Assembly (NCBI GenBank): GCA_937902395.1
Contig: CALGTV010000047.1
Span: 1-38,316, forward strand
Source of the DNA: an uncultured Ruminococcus sp.
GTDB lineage: Bacteria; Bacillota; Clostridia; Oscillospirales; Ruminococcaceae
Reading direction: 5' to 3'
Length of the DNA stretch: 38,316 nucleotides
Shown here: one piece after another, positions 1-8,096 of the stretch
How positions within the stretch are numbered: position 1 is the first letter of the stretch
How the letters are laid out: every line of letters begins with the position of its first letter
Notes under the pieces: generated by a model
The model's database searches: none
Seen by the model: only the letters and a program-made list of their open reading frames with translations
What the model was told of the DNA's origin: nothing
Position numbers and translations under genes: made by a program

Positions 1-104
1 TATTCAAGACGATTGGCACACCACATAGCATATGTTCTCTCATCGGTAATCCAGTCTTTAATTTTATCAAAATCACGATTTAATATAAATGATCTTATTT
101 TCAT
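1..104 (-). CDS. GNAT-family acetyltransferase, N-terminal fragment (cut by window edge)
   Basis: Only the first 34 codons lie in the window; the gene runs off the left edge. The visible N-terminus starts MKIRSFILNRDF and continues with a DERTYAMWCANR stretch. The aromatic/charged DExTxxMWCAN pattern after a short beta strand is typical of the first helix of some GNAT acetyltransferases in Clostridia, which use acetyl-CoA to acylate small molecules or proteins; that assignment rests on memory of the family and on a fragment. The ATG is preceded by GGAGA at a good distance, and this ribosome binding site overlaps the stop codon of the upstream 163-aa gene 14 bp away. The two are therefore probably one operon. 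The substrate cannot be inferred. Confidence 0.55.
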   Translation of the reverse strand, partial: MKIRSFILNRDFDKIKDWITDERTYAMWCANRLE

Positions 105-118
105 AATATTTCTCCATT

Positions 119-610
119 TCATCTGTTTACATGGTTAGATACTTTTAAATTCTTTAATTCATCTACAAGAAAATCACAGTTATATTTTTCTCTGTATTCC
201 TTCATCATTATTTTAATTGCCTTTTCAGGCTTTTCTTCATCGGCTAAAATCAAAGGGATATTATGCACAGCATCACAAAGCAGCACAAGTTGTTGTTCAT
301 TTTCGTAAACACGCAGCATTTCTTCAAATATCGCTGAAAGTACGCTATAATACGAAATCCGCTTTATAATACACAGATTTGCTGTATAAATATTATCAAC
401 TGTTACCCATAACATACTATCTTCGCTGTTATAGAATGGTCGGATAATTTTTCTGATTTTATTATCTTCCAAATTGTTTTTTATAGGAGCATTTATATAG
501 CTGACAATCTGCTCTGTCGGTATCAGGTAATTCTTGAATTTTTCCGGAAAAATTCGAAAATTCACAATATATGCATATAAATCATAGAAATCATAATTTG
601 TTAGCAACAT
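119..610 (-). CDS. Hypothetical protein, 163 aa, no family recognised
   Basis: I do not recognise a family. The product is a soluble-looking protein without a signal peptide or membrane segment, rich in aromatic residues near the N-terminus (MLLTNYDFYDLYAYIV) and predicted mostly helical in its C-terminal half. The start is supported by a GGAGAGG ribosome binding site just upstream. A near-consensus sigma-A promoter lies about 70 bp upstream, inside the sigG terminator region, so this gene and the downstream acetyltransferase probably form a small two-gene unit. No conserved catalytic motif is evident, and no function is proposed. Confidence 0.75.
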   Translation of the reverse strand: MLLTNYDFYDLYAYIVNFRIFPEKFKNYLIPTEQIVSYINAPIKNNLEDNKIRKIIRPFYNSEDSMLWVTVDNIYTANLCIIKRISYYSVLSAIFEEMLRVYENEQQLVLLCDAVHNIPLILADEEKPEKAIKIMMKEYREKYNCDFLVDELKNLKVSNHVNR

Positions 611-654
611 AATTTTTCCTCTCCGATTTATTTCCGCCGCTTAAAAACATCAGC

Positions 655-697
655 AAAAAATCTGCTCCCTATGCCAAATTATAGCACAGAGAGCAGA
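655..697 (-). terminator. Rho-independent terminator of sigG
   Basis: On the minus strand a TCTGCTC / GAGCAGA stem is followed directly by TTTTTT. The loop is long (about 23 nt) and contains the -10 box of the next promoter. Confidence 0.6.
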
Positions 698-706
698 AAA
701 AGTCAA
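678..706 (-). promoter_or_regulatory. Sigma-A promoter for the hypothetical/acetyltransferase unit
   Basis: On the minus strand the sequence reads TTGACT, 17 nt, TATAAT. The -35 starts only 3 bp beyond the sigG stop codon and the -10 falls in the loop of the sigG terminator hairpin, so the terminator and the next promoter share the same DNA. Confidence 0.75.
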
Positions 707-709
707 TAT

Positions 710-1483
710 TTATACGCTATCCTTTATCCTTGATATAGCACTTTTTTCAAGTCTGGACACCTGCGCCTGAGATATACCTATCTCATTAGCAACCTCCACC
801 TGAGTTTTGCCCTGTAAAAAGCGCATATAGAGTATATTTCTCTCGCGGTCACCCAGAGATTTAATAGCATCTCGGATGGCAATTGAACCCATCCAGCTGT
901 CAACATCATTTTTATCTCCAATCTGGTCCATGATATACATATTATCATCAGAATCAGAGTATACAGGCTCATACAATGAAATAGGATCACTTATGCTTTC
1001 AAGAGCTATCACCACATCAGCACGTTTTTCGCCAATTTCATTGGCAATTTCTTCTATATTCGGTTCTCGCTGATTTTTAAGGATAAGCTTTTCTTTAGCC
1101 TGAATCGCCTTATACGCAAGATCGCGAAGTGAACGACTGACTTTAATCTGACTAAAGTCACGAAGATGTCTGCGAAGCTCTCCCATAATCATGGGCACGC
1201 AATACGTACTAAAACGAACTTCTTTTGTCAAATCAAAATTATTAATAGCTTTAATTAACCCTACGACACCTATCTGAAAAAGGTCGTCAACGTCCTCTCC
1301 CCTGCCTGTAAACCGCTGTATTACGCTGAGAACAAGACGCAGATTACCATTTATCAGAGCATCCTTAGCAGTCTTACTGCCGGTCTCTTTATATTCCCTC
1401 AACAGCTTCATTTTTTCTTCTTCTTTGAGAACTTTAAGCTCAGAGGTGTTAATTCCCGAAATAACAACTTTGTTAAATGCCAT
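710..1483 (-). CDS. sigG: RNA polymerase sporulation sigma factor SigG
   Basis: The 257-aa product is a sigma-70-family factor that directs late forespore transcription after engulfment. It opens MAFNKVVISGINTSELKVL, closely matching the SigG N-terminus. It has region 2 motifs (GNLRLVLSVIQRF, DDLFQIGVVGL, FDLTKEVRFSTYCVPMIMGE) and a region 4 helix-turn-helix (TQVEVANEIGISQAQVSRLE). This start was preferred over an upstream in-frame codon because AAGGAGAT lies 8 nt before the ATG and the protein then aligns end to end with B. subtilis SigG. A SigG-type promoter lies just upstream, consistent with autoregulation. Unlike in Bacillus, spoIIGA and sigE are not adjacent; a pyridoxal kinase gene precedes it. 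Confidence 0.96.
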   Translation of the reverse strand: MAFNKVVISGINTSELKVLKEEEKMKLLREYKETGSKTAKDALINGNLRLVLSVIQRFTGRGEDVDDLFQIGVVGLIKAINNFDLTKEVRFSTYCVPMIMGELRRHLRDFSQIKVSRSLRDLAYKAIQAKEKLILKNQREPNIEEIANEIGEKRADVVIALESISDPISLYEPVYSDSDDNMYIMDQIGDKNDVDSWMGSIAIRDAIKSLGDRERNILYMRFLQGKTQVEVANEIGISQAQVSRLEKSAISRIKDSV

Positions 1484-1515
1484 AAATAATATCTCCTTAA
1501 AAATCAGGTTGATAT

Positions 1516-1545
1516 TATTATGGTCGGTATTTCCAGATTTAATCA
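1516..1545 (-). promoter_or_regulatory. SigG-type (autoregulatory) promoter of sigG
   Basis: On the minus strand the sequence reads TGATTA, 17 nt, CATAATA. This fits the SigG consensus (TGAATA-like -35, CATACTA-like -10) much better than sigma-A. The predicted start point is about 25 nt before the sigG ATG. SigF has overlapping specificity and could also use it. Confidence 0.55.
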
Positions 1546-1598
1546 ACAGGAAATTTTTACATTAGAGATTCCCATTAATGTTTTCCCTTAAGAAACTA

Positions 1599-2432
1599 TT
1601 ACTCTTTTGTATAGCCAATCAACTTATCAAGACATAGCTCAAAACAACTGCCATACCACACCTCATCAGCGCATGGCAAAGTCACCTCGATACAATCTGC
1701 GATATATTTTACAGCAATATCAAGAGCCTGCTGAACAGATTTTCCAAGAGTAACCGCACCTGTGAACACACTGGCGAAAATATCACCCGTGCCATGAAGC
1801 TGACGTTCAACATGCTTTCCAAAAGAAGAATAATACTCGCCCGTATCTCTGTCATAAGCCACCGCTCCCTCTGATTCTCCGAAGCGTACTCCCGTGAGTA
1901 CGGGTACACGACATCCCAGTTCAGACAGCCTTTTGAGCGCATCTTTCACATAGTTCTCATTATCAGCATCGCGATATGGAATTCCAAGAAGAAAGCTTGC
2001 TTCCGTTATATTCGGCATGATATAATTAGCTTTTTTACAAAGACAACGCATCTGCGATACAAATTCATCAGTAAAGCCTGCATACAGCCTACCATGGTCA
2101 CCGAGAACCGGATCTACAACAATAAAATTATTTTCATCTCCGAAATTATCAAAAAAATTTGATACAATTTTAACCTGCGCCGCAGACCCCAGATAACCTG
2201 TGTATATAGCGTCAAATTTCAGTCCAAGTGATTTCCAATGAGCTGAAATATCTGAAATATCCGCGGATAAATCGTGAAAAGTATACCCCTCAAATCCGCC
2301 TGTATGCGTCGACAGAACCGCTGTAGGTATAACAGCTGTTTCGATTCCCATAGCAGAAATTATTGGCAATGCAACAGTCAAAGAGCATTTACCGAAGCAG
2401 GAAATATCCTGTATTGTAACAATTTTTTTCAT
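1599..2432 (-). CDS. Pyridoxal/pyridoxamine kinase (PdxK/PdxY-like, ribokinase fold)
   Basis: The 277-aa product belongs to the PfkB/ribokinase superfamily and resembles Firmicutes pyridoxamine kinases, which phosphorylate B6 vitamers with ATP in the salvage of pyridoxal phosphate in the cytosol. Visible features are the N-terminal KKIVTIQDISCFGKCSLTVA strand-loop, a FIVVDPVLGDHG segment, NITEASFLLG, and the anion-hole/catalytic LHGTGDIFASVFTGA motif with the catalytic Asp. The chosen ATG has a purine-rich AAAGAAAG about 10 nt upstream; an alternative in-frame ATG three codons earlier sits directly against that sequence and is less likely. The gene has its own sigma-A promoter. ThiD-like activity is possible but the overall sequence fits the PdxY group better. 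Confidence 0.88.
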   Translation of the reverse strand: MKKIVTIQDISCFGKCSLTVALPIISAMGIETAVIPTAVLSTHTGGFEGYTFHDLSADISDISAHWKSLGLKFDAIYTGYLGSAAQVKIVSNFFDNFGDENNFIVVDPVLGDHGRLYAGFTDEFVSQMRCLCKKANYIMPNITEASFLLGIPYRDADNENYVKDALKRLSELGCRVPVLTGVRFGESEGAVAYDRDTGEYYSSFGKHVERQLHGTGDIFASVFTGAVTLGKSVQQALDIAVKYIADCIEVTLPCADEVWYGSCFELCLDKLIGYTKE

Positions 2433-2487
2433 AATGATCATTCTTTCTTTGCGGAATCCACCGCATTAATTAATTTGCTTTTCCACT

Positions 2488-2516
2488 ATTATACCATAAT
2501 ATACGAGATTTGTCCA
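2488..2516 (-). promoter_or_regulatory. Sigma-A promoter of the pyridoxal kinase gene
   Basis: On the minus strand the sequence reads TGGACA, 17 nt, TATAAT, with a TGG immediately before the -10 (extended -10). A small TGCGG/CCGCA hairpin lies in the leader between promoter and ribosome binding site. Confidence 0.7.
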
Positions 2517-2530
2517 CTCTAAAAAGTAAA

Positions 2531-2566
2531 AAAACGGTATCGCCGAATTGAAACGATACCGTTTTT
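2531..2566. terminator. Terminator after purL (sequence works in both directions)
   Basis: A perfect ACGGTATCG / CGATACCGT stem is flanked by A-runs on one side and TTTTT on the other. It lies 23 bp beyond the purL stop codon. Confidence 0.85.
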
Positions 2567-2588
2567 ATTATAGGATTCCCTATAGATA

Positions 2589-5500
2589 TTACTTGAAGTA
2601 AGCTACACCGCTTTCAAATATCTTCTGATCCTTGTTTCCGTCAACATTTTTGCAGATATTTCCGCCCTTACGCTCGGAGTGACCCATTTTACCGAACACA
2701 CGACCGTCAGGAGATGTGATACCCTCAATAGCCTCAATTGAAGTATTAGGATTATAACGGATATCCATTGTAGGATTGCCTTCAAGATCAACATACTGTG
2801 TAGCAATCTGTCCGTTATTTGCAAGCTGCTGGATAAGGCTTGCTGGAGCTACGAATCGTCCCTCACCGTGTGAAATCGGTACGCAGTGGATATCGCCAAC
2901 CTCTGTACCATAGAGCCATGGGCTCTTATTTGATGCGATACGTGTATTAACCATCATTGACTGGTGACGATTTATTGTGTTGAATGTAAGCGTAGGTGAA
3001 TCATCGTTCATATCAACAATTTCACCGAAAGGTACAAGACCAAGCTTTACAAGTGCCTGGAAGCCGTTACAAATACCAAGCATAAGACCGTCACGATTCT
3101 TGAGAAGCTCATGTACAGCATCCTTAATCTTAGGATTGCGGAAGAATGCAGTAATAAACTTACCGCTTCCCTCGGGCTCGTCACCGCCGCTGAATCCACC
3201 GGGAATCATAATAATCTGTGATTCCTTGATTGCCTTTTCAAAGTAATCAACTGACTGCTCGATATCGCCTGCAAACATATTGCGGATAATTACAGTTTCA
3301 GCGATTGCTCCAGCCTTTTCAAATGCTCTTGCAGTGTCGTATTCACAGTTCGTGCCAGGGAATACAGGGATAAGAACTCTGGGCTTAGCAAATTTCTCAG
3401 CAGATGAAAGCTTTTCAGAATTCTTAAAGCTATATGTCGCAGGGGTTGCGTCTGTAGTCTTGATTCTGCATGGGAATACAGGCTCAAGCTTGCCTTCCCA
3501 TACTCTCTGGAGATTTTCAAGGCTTACAATATAGTCAATTGTACAAATCTTATAACTGTCGATAACCTTACCGATAACTCGCTCATCATCAGAAGCCTCG
3601 CCTGTAAGCTCAATGATAAATGCACCATATGTTGGCTTAAATAAGGTTTCAGGAGCAAGACGCTCAGCAAATTCGAAACCAAGCTTGTTACCGAAGCACA
3701 TCTTAGCGATACCCTCAGCAACACCGCCGTAGCCGATAGTCCAGATTGAAGCTGCTCTGCCTGCGGAAATAATTTCTTCAACCTTGTCAAATACGCCCTT
3801 TACACTGCTGAATACGGGAAGTCCGTCTGCATCGTACTCGGGAGCGATGTATATAACCTTGTTTCCTGCCTTCTTGAATTCAGTGGAAACAACCTTGTCG
3901 GCCTTAGCAGTTGAAACAGCAAAGGATACAAGCGTAGGAGGAACGTCGATATTCTCAAATGTACCTGACATTGAATCCTTACCGCCAATAGAGCCACAGC
4001 CCATTTCAAGCTGAGCCTTGAATGCACCAAGAAGTGCAGCCATAGGCTTACCCCAGCGCTTAGGGTCATTCTGAGTTCTCTCAAAGTATTCCTGGAATGT
4101 GAGCCAGCACTTCTTATAAGTACCGCCTGCGGCAACAACCTTAGCAATTGATTCAATTACAGCAAGCATTGCGCCATGGTAGGGGCTGATTACAGATATA
4201 TCAGGATTATAGCCCCAGCCCATAAGTGAGCAGGTGTTTGTCTCACCCTTTAATACTGGAATCTTAGCCGCCATAGCCTGTGATGGTGACATCTGATATA
4301 CACCGCCGTAAGGCATGAGAACAGTTCCAGCACCGATTGTTGAGTCAAACTTCTCAACAAGACCCTTCTGTGAGCAAACATTGAGACTGCCCATAAGCTT
4401 TGTCCATTCCTCAGCGTTATCGGAAATCTCCTCATCACGAATATGGTCAGGGTCATCAATAACAATATTTGTATGTTTTGCAGCACCATTGGAATTAAGG
4501 AAATCTCTTGAAAGATTTACGATTGTCTTGCCATTCCAGTTCATCTTGAGACGAGGCTCGTCCACAACGTCAGCAACGAGAGTAGCTTCGAGATTTTCCT
4601 TCTTAGCCTCCTCCATGAACTTCTCAACATCCTCAGGAGCAACAACAACAGCCATACGCTCCTGTGATTCGGAAATAGCAATTTCAGTACCGTCAAGACC
4701 GTCATACTTCTTGGGAACTGCGTTGAGGTTGATGATAAGGCCGTCTGTCAGCTCACCGATAGCAACGGAAACACCGCCTGCACCGAAGTCGTTACATCTC
4801 TTGATAAGCTTTGTAACCTCAGGATTGCGGAAAAGTCTCTGGAGCTTTCTTTCCTCAGGAGGATTACCCTTCTGCACCTCTGCTCCGCAGTTTTCAAGGG
4901 ATTCAAGAGTGTGTGACTTTGAAGAACCTGTAGCACCGCCGCAGCCGTCACGACCTGTTTTACCGCCAAGAAGAATAACAACATCTCCTGCAGCAGGTCT
5001 TTCACGTCTGATATTTTCAGCAGGAGCAGCACCGAGAACAGCACCTATCTCCATACGCTTAGCAACATAGCCTGGGTGGTAAATTTCAGATACGTGACCT
5101 GTAGCAAGACCAATCTGGTTACCGTAGGAGCTGTAACCATTAGCCGCACCAACAGTGATTTTTCTCTGAGGAAGCTTACCTGCGATTGTGTCCTCAACAG
5201 GTACAAGAGGATTAGCCGCACCTGTTACACGCATTGCCTGATATACATAGCTTCTTCCTGAAAGCGGGTCACGGATAGCACCGCCGAGACAAGTAGCCGC
5301 ACCACCGAAAGGCTCAATTTCTGTGGGGTGGTTGTGAGTCTCATTCTTGAACATGAGAATCCAGTCCTCAGTCTCGCCGTCGATATCAACCTTGATTTTT
5401 ACAGAGCAGGCATTGATTTCCTCACTCTCGTCAAGGTCAGGAAGAAGTCCGTCAGCTTTAAGCTTCTTAGCTGCAATTGTACCGAGGTCCATAAGAGTGA

Positions 5501-6293
5501 TTGGCTTGTCTGTTCTGCCAAGCTCCTCACGAACATTGAGATACATCTCATAAGTGTCCTTTATGTAGGGAGTAACAACGTTAACGTCCTCAACATTTGT
5601 AAGGAATGTAGTATGACGGCAGTGGTCAGACCAATATGTATCAATCATGCGGATTTCTGTAATAGTTGGATCACGACGCTCAGTATTGCGGAAATAATCC
5701 TGACAGAACTTAATATCATCGTAATCCATAGCAAGTCCGAACTCGCTTACAAATGCGCGAAGTCCCTTTTCATTGAGGTTAATAAATCCCTCAAGAGTTT
5801 CAACAGTTGTTGGAATCTCATAGTTTGTATCAAGAGTTTCAACAGTATCAAGTGAAGCTTCACGGCTTTCAACGGGGTTAATGATGTAAGATTTCAACTT
5901 AGCAAATTCCTCATCGGTAATATTTCCGTCGATAATGTAAACTCTTGCATTTCTCACACGGCATCTCTCGCCCTGACGGAGAATCTGAATACACTGCTCA
6001 CAGCTGTCTGCACGCTGGTCAAACTGACCCGGCAGATACTCAACAGCAAAGATTCTCTCACCCTCAGCAAGCTTAGGGAGCTCACTGTAAACAACGTCAA
6101 CAGCAGGCTCAGAGAATACAGTGCTTATTGCAGCATTGAAATCTTCCTCAGAAAGTCTGTCAGCGTCATAGCGGTTCAGCACTCTGATATTCTTGATATC
6201 AAGTCTGAGGGCAGTTTTGATGTCGCTGAGAACTGACTGAGCTTCAACGGCAAACTCGGGTTTCTTTTCGGAATAAATTCTGAATACGGACAT
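2589..6293 (-). CDS. purL: Phosphoribosylformylglycinamidine synthase, single-chain
   Basis: The 1234-aa enzyme makes FGAM from FGAR, glutamine and ATP, the fourth step of IMP synthesis. It is the long fused type: an N-terminal PurS-like domain (from MSVFRIYSEKKPEF), a linker with TYWSDHCRHTTF, two AIRS-like synthetase halves (ETHNHPTEIEPFGGAAT; GCGSIGGKDSMSGTF), and a C-terminal class I glutaminase with PGTNCEYD, GICNGFQAL (nucleophile Cys about residue 1075) and HGEGRF. The ATG at MSVFRIY was chosen because it matches the family N-terminus and has GGAG upstream. The frame stays open a further 49 codons upstream, but those codons belong to the fold-back element. No purine riboswitch or clear promoter is visible in front of it, so readthrough from mtaB is possible. 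Confidence 0.95.
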   Translation of the reverse strand: MSVFRIYSEKKPEFAVEAQSVLSDIKTALRLDIKNIRVLNRYDADRLSEEDFNAAISTVFSEPAVDVVYSELPKLAEGERIFAVEYLPGQFDQRADSCEQCIQILRQGERCRVRNARVYIIDGNITDEEFAKLKSYIINPVESREASLDTVETLDTNYEIPTTVETLEGFINLNEKGLRAFVSEFGLAMDYDDIKFCQDYFRNTERRDPTITEIRMIDTYWSDHCRHTTFLTNVEDVNVVTPYIKDTYEMYLNVREELGRTDKPITLMDLGTIAAKKLKADGLLPDLDESEEINACSVKIKVDIDGETEDWILMFKNETHNHPTEIEPFGGAATCLGGAIRDPLSGRSYVYQAMRVTGAANPLVPVEDTIAGKLPQRKITVGAANGYSSYGNQIGLATGHVSEIYHPGYVAKRMEIGAVLGAAPAENIRRERPAAGDVVILLGGKTGRDGCGGATGSSKSHTLESLENCGAEVQKGNPPEERKLQRLFRNPEVTKLIKRCNDFGAGGVSVAIGELTDGLIINLNAVPKKYDGLDGTEIAISESQERMAVVVAPEDVEKFMEEAKKENLEATLVADVVDEPRLKMNWNGKTIVNLSRDFLNSNGAAKHTNIVIDDPDHIRDEEISDNAEEWTKLMGSLNVCSQKGLVEKFDSTIGAGTVLMPYGGVYQMSPSQAMAAKIPVLKGETNTCSLMGWGYNPDISVISPYHGAMLAVIESIAKVVAAGGTYKKCWLTFQEYFERTQNDPKRWGKPMAALLGAFKAQLEMGCGSIGGKDSMSGTFENIDVPPTLVSFAVSTAKADKVVSTEFKKAGNKVIYIAPEYDADGLPVFSSVKGVFDKVEEIISAGRAASIWTIGYGGVAEGIAKMCFGNKLGFEFAERLAPETLFKPTYGAFIIELTGEASDDERVIGKVIDSYKICTIDYIVSLENLQRVWEGKLEPVFPCRIKTTDATPATYSFKNSEKLSSAEKFAKPRVLIPVFPGTNCEYDTARAFEKAGAIAETVIIRNMFAGDIEQSVDYFEKAIKESQIIMIPGGFSGGDEPEGSGKFITAFFRNPKIKDAVHELLKNRDGLMLGICNGFQALVKLGLVPFGEIVDMNDDSPTLTFNTINRHQSMMVNTRIASNKSPWLYGTEVGDIHCVPISHGEGRFVAPASLIQQLANNGQIATQYVDLEGNPTMDIRYNPNTSIEAIEGITSPDGRVFGKMGHSERKGGNICKNVDGNKDQKIFESGVAYFK

Positions 6294-6330
6294 AATTACT
6301 TCTATCTCCATTCTCCCAGAGGGATATTTT

Positions 6331-6507
6331 TGAGGCAATACCACGAATAGCTTGTGCGAAAGATACGCAGTCAGATTTTGTGTCAGATTGTATAGAAGTT
6401 CCGAAGGCATACTGTCGTATGTCAAGGAAGTTCTGTGCAAGATGACACAAAATATGCAAGTAGATTTCGTACAAAGCCGTCAGGCGTGCTTTGCGTGGGG
6501 TTGCCTA
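6331..6507. repeat. Long imperfect fold-back element between mtaB and purL (copy A)
   Basis: Nested inverted repeats fill almost the whole intergenic region. From outside in: AGGCAATACCACG (6333-6345) against CGTGGGGTTGCCT (6494-6506), one mismatch plus one wobble; GCTTGTGCGAAA (6350-6361) against TTTCGTACAAAGC (6465-6477), one bulge; ATTTTGTGTCA (6375-6385) against TGACACAAAAT (6443-6453), perfect 11 bp; and a terminal TTCC/GGAA plus GGCATAC-TGTC-GTATGTC hairpin (6400-6429). The core 6402-6421 recurs at 14932-14951 with 18 of 20 bases identical. It could be a structured RNA or a small dispersed (MITE-like) repeat. Confidence 0.65.
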
Positions 6508-6520
6508 AACACGTAATTTC

Positions 6521-7834
6521 TCACGTGTAATTATCGTCGGCAATTCTGCCAATGCAGTAATCATTACTGCACTCTTCTATTATAACATATAAAATAGAAT
6601 TACGCAAACATTTTTTTGAATTTTCTCGAAAAACTTTTACGAGGGTATGGTCAGGAGCGTGTCCTTGATGAAATTCATGGGAATTTTCGCGCTCAAACAG
6701 CACCGGAACTTTTTTTCCCAAAAGGCTTTCAAGGTATTTTTTTGAAATTTTCTCCCCTGCTGCTTTCATTCTGTCTCCACGTTCTGCCTTAATTTTATTG
6801 GGAATCTGCTTCATTGCGGCGGCGGGAGTGCCTTTTCTCGGGGAATACTGGAAAACATGAATTGCGGCAAATCCCACTTTTTCCACAAAAGCGAGGGATT
6901 CTTCAAATTCTTCCTCAGTTTCTTCAGGGAATCCCACCATTACATCAGTAGTGAAAGCAGCATCGGGAAAATATCCGCGGATTTTCTCAACTATAGCCAT
7001 ATATTCTTCTGGAGTATATTTTCTGTTCATTCGTTTGAGAACCGCCGCACTTCCGCTTTGCAATGATAAATGAAATTGAGGACAAAACTGAGGCAATGCA
7101 GACAAACGCTGTAAATCTTCATCTGTGAGCATTTCAGGCTCAATTGAGCCAAGGCGCACTCGGTCAATTCCCCCAGTATTACAGCAGATTTCAACAGCAT
7201 CAGCAAGCCGCAGCCCAAATTCCTGACCATAAAAAGCAAGATTAATACCAACAAGAACAAGTTCCCTGTGACCTGATTCAGCAAGCCGCTCTGCCTCATA
7301 TTTCACAGATTCTATAGGCTTACTGCGGCATCGGCCTCTCGCATATGGAATTATGCAATAAGAACAAAAGCAGTTACAGCCATCCTGTATCTTCATAAAG
7401 GCGCGGGTCTGACTGAATGAGCTTTCATATGGAATATCATCAAATTTCTCCCCCGACACAAATTCAGGAACATGAAATATCCGCGATTTATCCGCAATAA
7501 CCTGCTTAACAAGTGCAGGAATTTTATCACGCTCTTTAGTGCCGTTTATAATATCAGCTTCCGGACACACTTCTCCAATATCCTTGTTGCTCTGTGGAAG
7601 ACACCCCGTCAGAACTATAACTGAATCGGGATAAGCGCGTCTGAGCCGTCTCACAGCATAAAGAGATTTTTTATCTCCGCTTCCCGTGACGGTGCAAGAG
7701 TTTACAACAAAAATCTGCGCTTTATCTTCGGAATCCGCAATATCAAATCCATTTGAAGCAAAGCAGCTTCGCATACATTCAGTTTCATACTGACTGACCT
7801 TGCAGCCGAAAGTTATAAAATATACTTTATACAT
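6521..7834 (-). CDS. mtaB: tRNA t6A37 methylthiotransferase MtaB
   Basis: The 437-aa product is a radical-SAM methylthiotransferase that converts t6A37 to ms2t6A37 in tRNAs decoding ANN codons. The N-terminal MTTase domain has the three cluster cysteines C11 (FGCKVSQYE), C47 (NSCTVTG) and C78 (LTGCLP). The radical-SAM domain has C153-x3-C157-x2-C160 in DGCNCFCSYC, followed by the family signature IIPYARGRCRS. Next come the TIM-barrel LGSIEPEML and FHLSLQSG motifs and a C-terminal TRAM-like region. These motifs separate MtaB from MiaB and RimO. The start at MYKVYF was chosen for the AAGGATGG ribosome binding site; the frame is open for 15 more codons upstream. It may be co-transcribed with purL, because no terminator follows. 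Confidence 0.93.
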   Translation of the reverse strand: MYKVYFITFGCKVSQYETECMRSCFASNGFDIADSEDKAQIFVVNSCTVTGSGDKKSLYAVRRLRRAYPDSVIVLTGCLPQSNKDIGEVCPEADIINGTKERDKIPALVKQVIADKSRIFHVPEFVSGEKFDDIPYESSFSQTRAFMKIQDGCNCFCSYCIIPYARGRCRSKPIESVKYEAERLAESGHRELVLVGINLAFYGQEFGLRLADAVEICCNTGGIDRVRLGSIEPEMLTDEDLQRLSALPQFCPQFHLSLQSGSAAVLKRMNRKYTPEEYMAIVEKIRGYFPDAAFTTDVMVGFPEETEEEFEESLAFVEKVGFAAIHVFQYSPRKGTPAAAMKQIPNKIKAERGDRMKAAGEKISKKYLESLLGKKVPVLFERENSHEFHQGHAPDHTLVKVFRENSKKCLRNSILYVIIEECSNDYCIGRIADDNYT

Positions 7835-7871
7835 ATTCCATCCTTTTATCAGAAAATTCTTAATGTTTAAT

Positions 7872-7903
7872 CTGCACAAATTTCAAGATTCCATTTTGTG
7901 CAG
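7872..7903. promoter_or_regulatory. 9-bp perfect inverted repeat in the mtaB leader
   Basis: CTGCACAAA and TTTGTGCAG are separated by 14 nt, about 40-70 bp upstream of the mtaB start. It could be an RNA hairpin in the mtaB leader or a protein-binding site; neither is proven. Confidence 0.35.
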
Positions 7904-7987
7904 TGTGAATAATTATTCTTTATCTCCAAAAACATGGAAAGAATAAACAACATTAATCGCCAAAATGCCGAATTTATAAAAAACCCC

Positions 7988-8016
7988 TTGACATAGGCGT
8001 TTTTTAGTGTTATTAT
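7988..8016 (+). promoter_or_regulatory. Strong sigma-A promoter of the HPr-like gene
   Basis: TTGACA, 17 nt, TATTAT. The -35 is a perfect consensus and the spacing is optimal. The predicted start lies about 73 nt before the ATG. Confidence 0.8.
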
Positions 8017-8020
8017 ATAC

Positions 8021-8041
8021 TTGCGGAAGGGAAATCCGCAA
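8021..8041 (+). promoter_or_regulatory. 5'-terminal stem-loop of the HPr-like mRNA
   Basis: A perfect 7-bp stem TTGCGGA / TCCGCAA with a 7-nt purine loop begins at or within a few bases of the predicted transcription start. A hairpin at the extreme 5' end is known to stabilise mRNAs in Firmicutes by blocking 5'-end-dependent decay; this role is inferred. Confidence 0.5.
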
Positions 8042-8096
8042 AGGAAGAAAAGATAAACAAGAAAAAACAACCATTCACAATCAGGAGGTAATGATT

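Noticed and set aside
4315..5070. A 251-codon open frame on the plus strand inside purL
   Set aside because: It lies wholly opposite conserved purL codons, is Ser/Pro/Arg-rich in the way antisense frames are, and has no ribosome binding site or promoter.
5328..5855. A 175-codon open frame on the plus strand inside purL
   Set aside because: Antisense to well-conserved PurL sequence, no ribosome binding site and no family resemblance.
6294..6440. A 49-codon N-terminal extension of PurL
   Set aside because: The frame is open only because it passes through the fold-back element. PurL homology begins at MSVFRIY and a ribosome binding site precedes that ATG.
6294..6520. Purine riboswitch upstream of purL
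   Set aside because: The three-way-junction consensus of purine aptamers is not present. The region is explained by nested inverted repeats.
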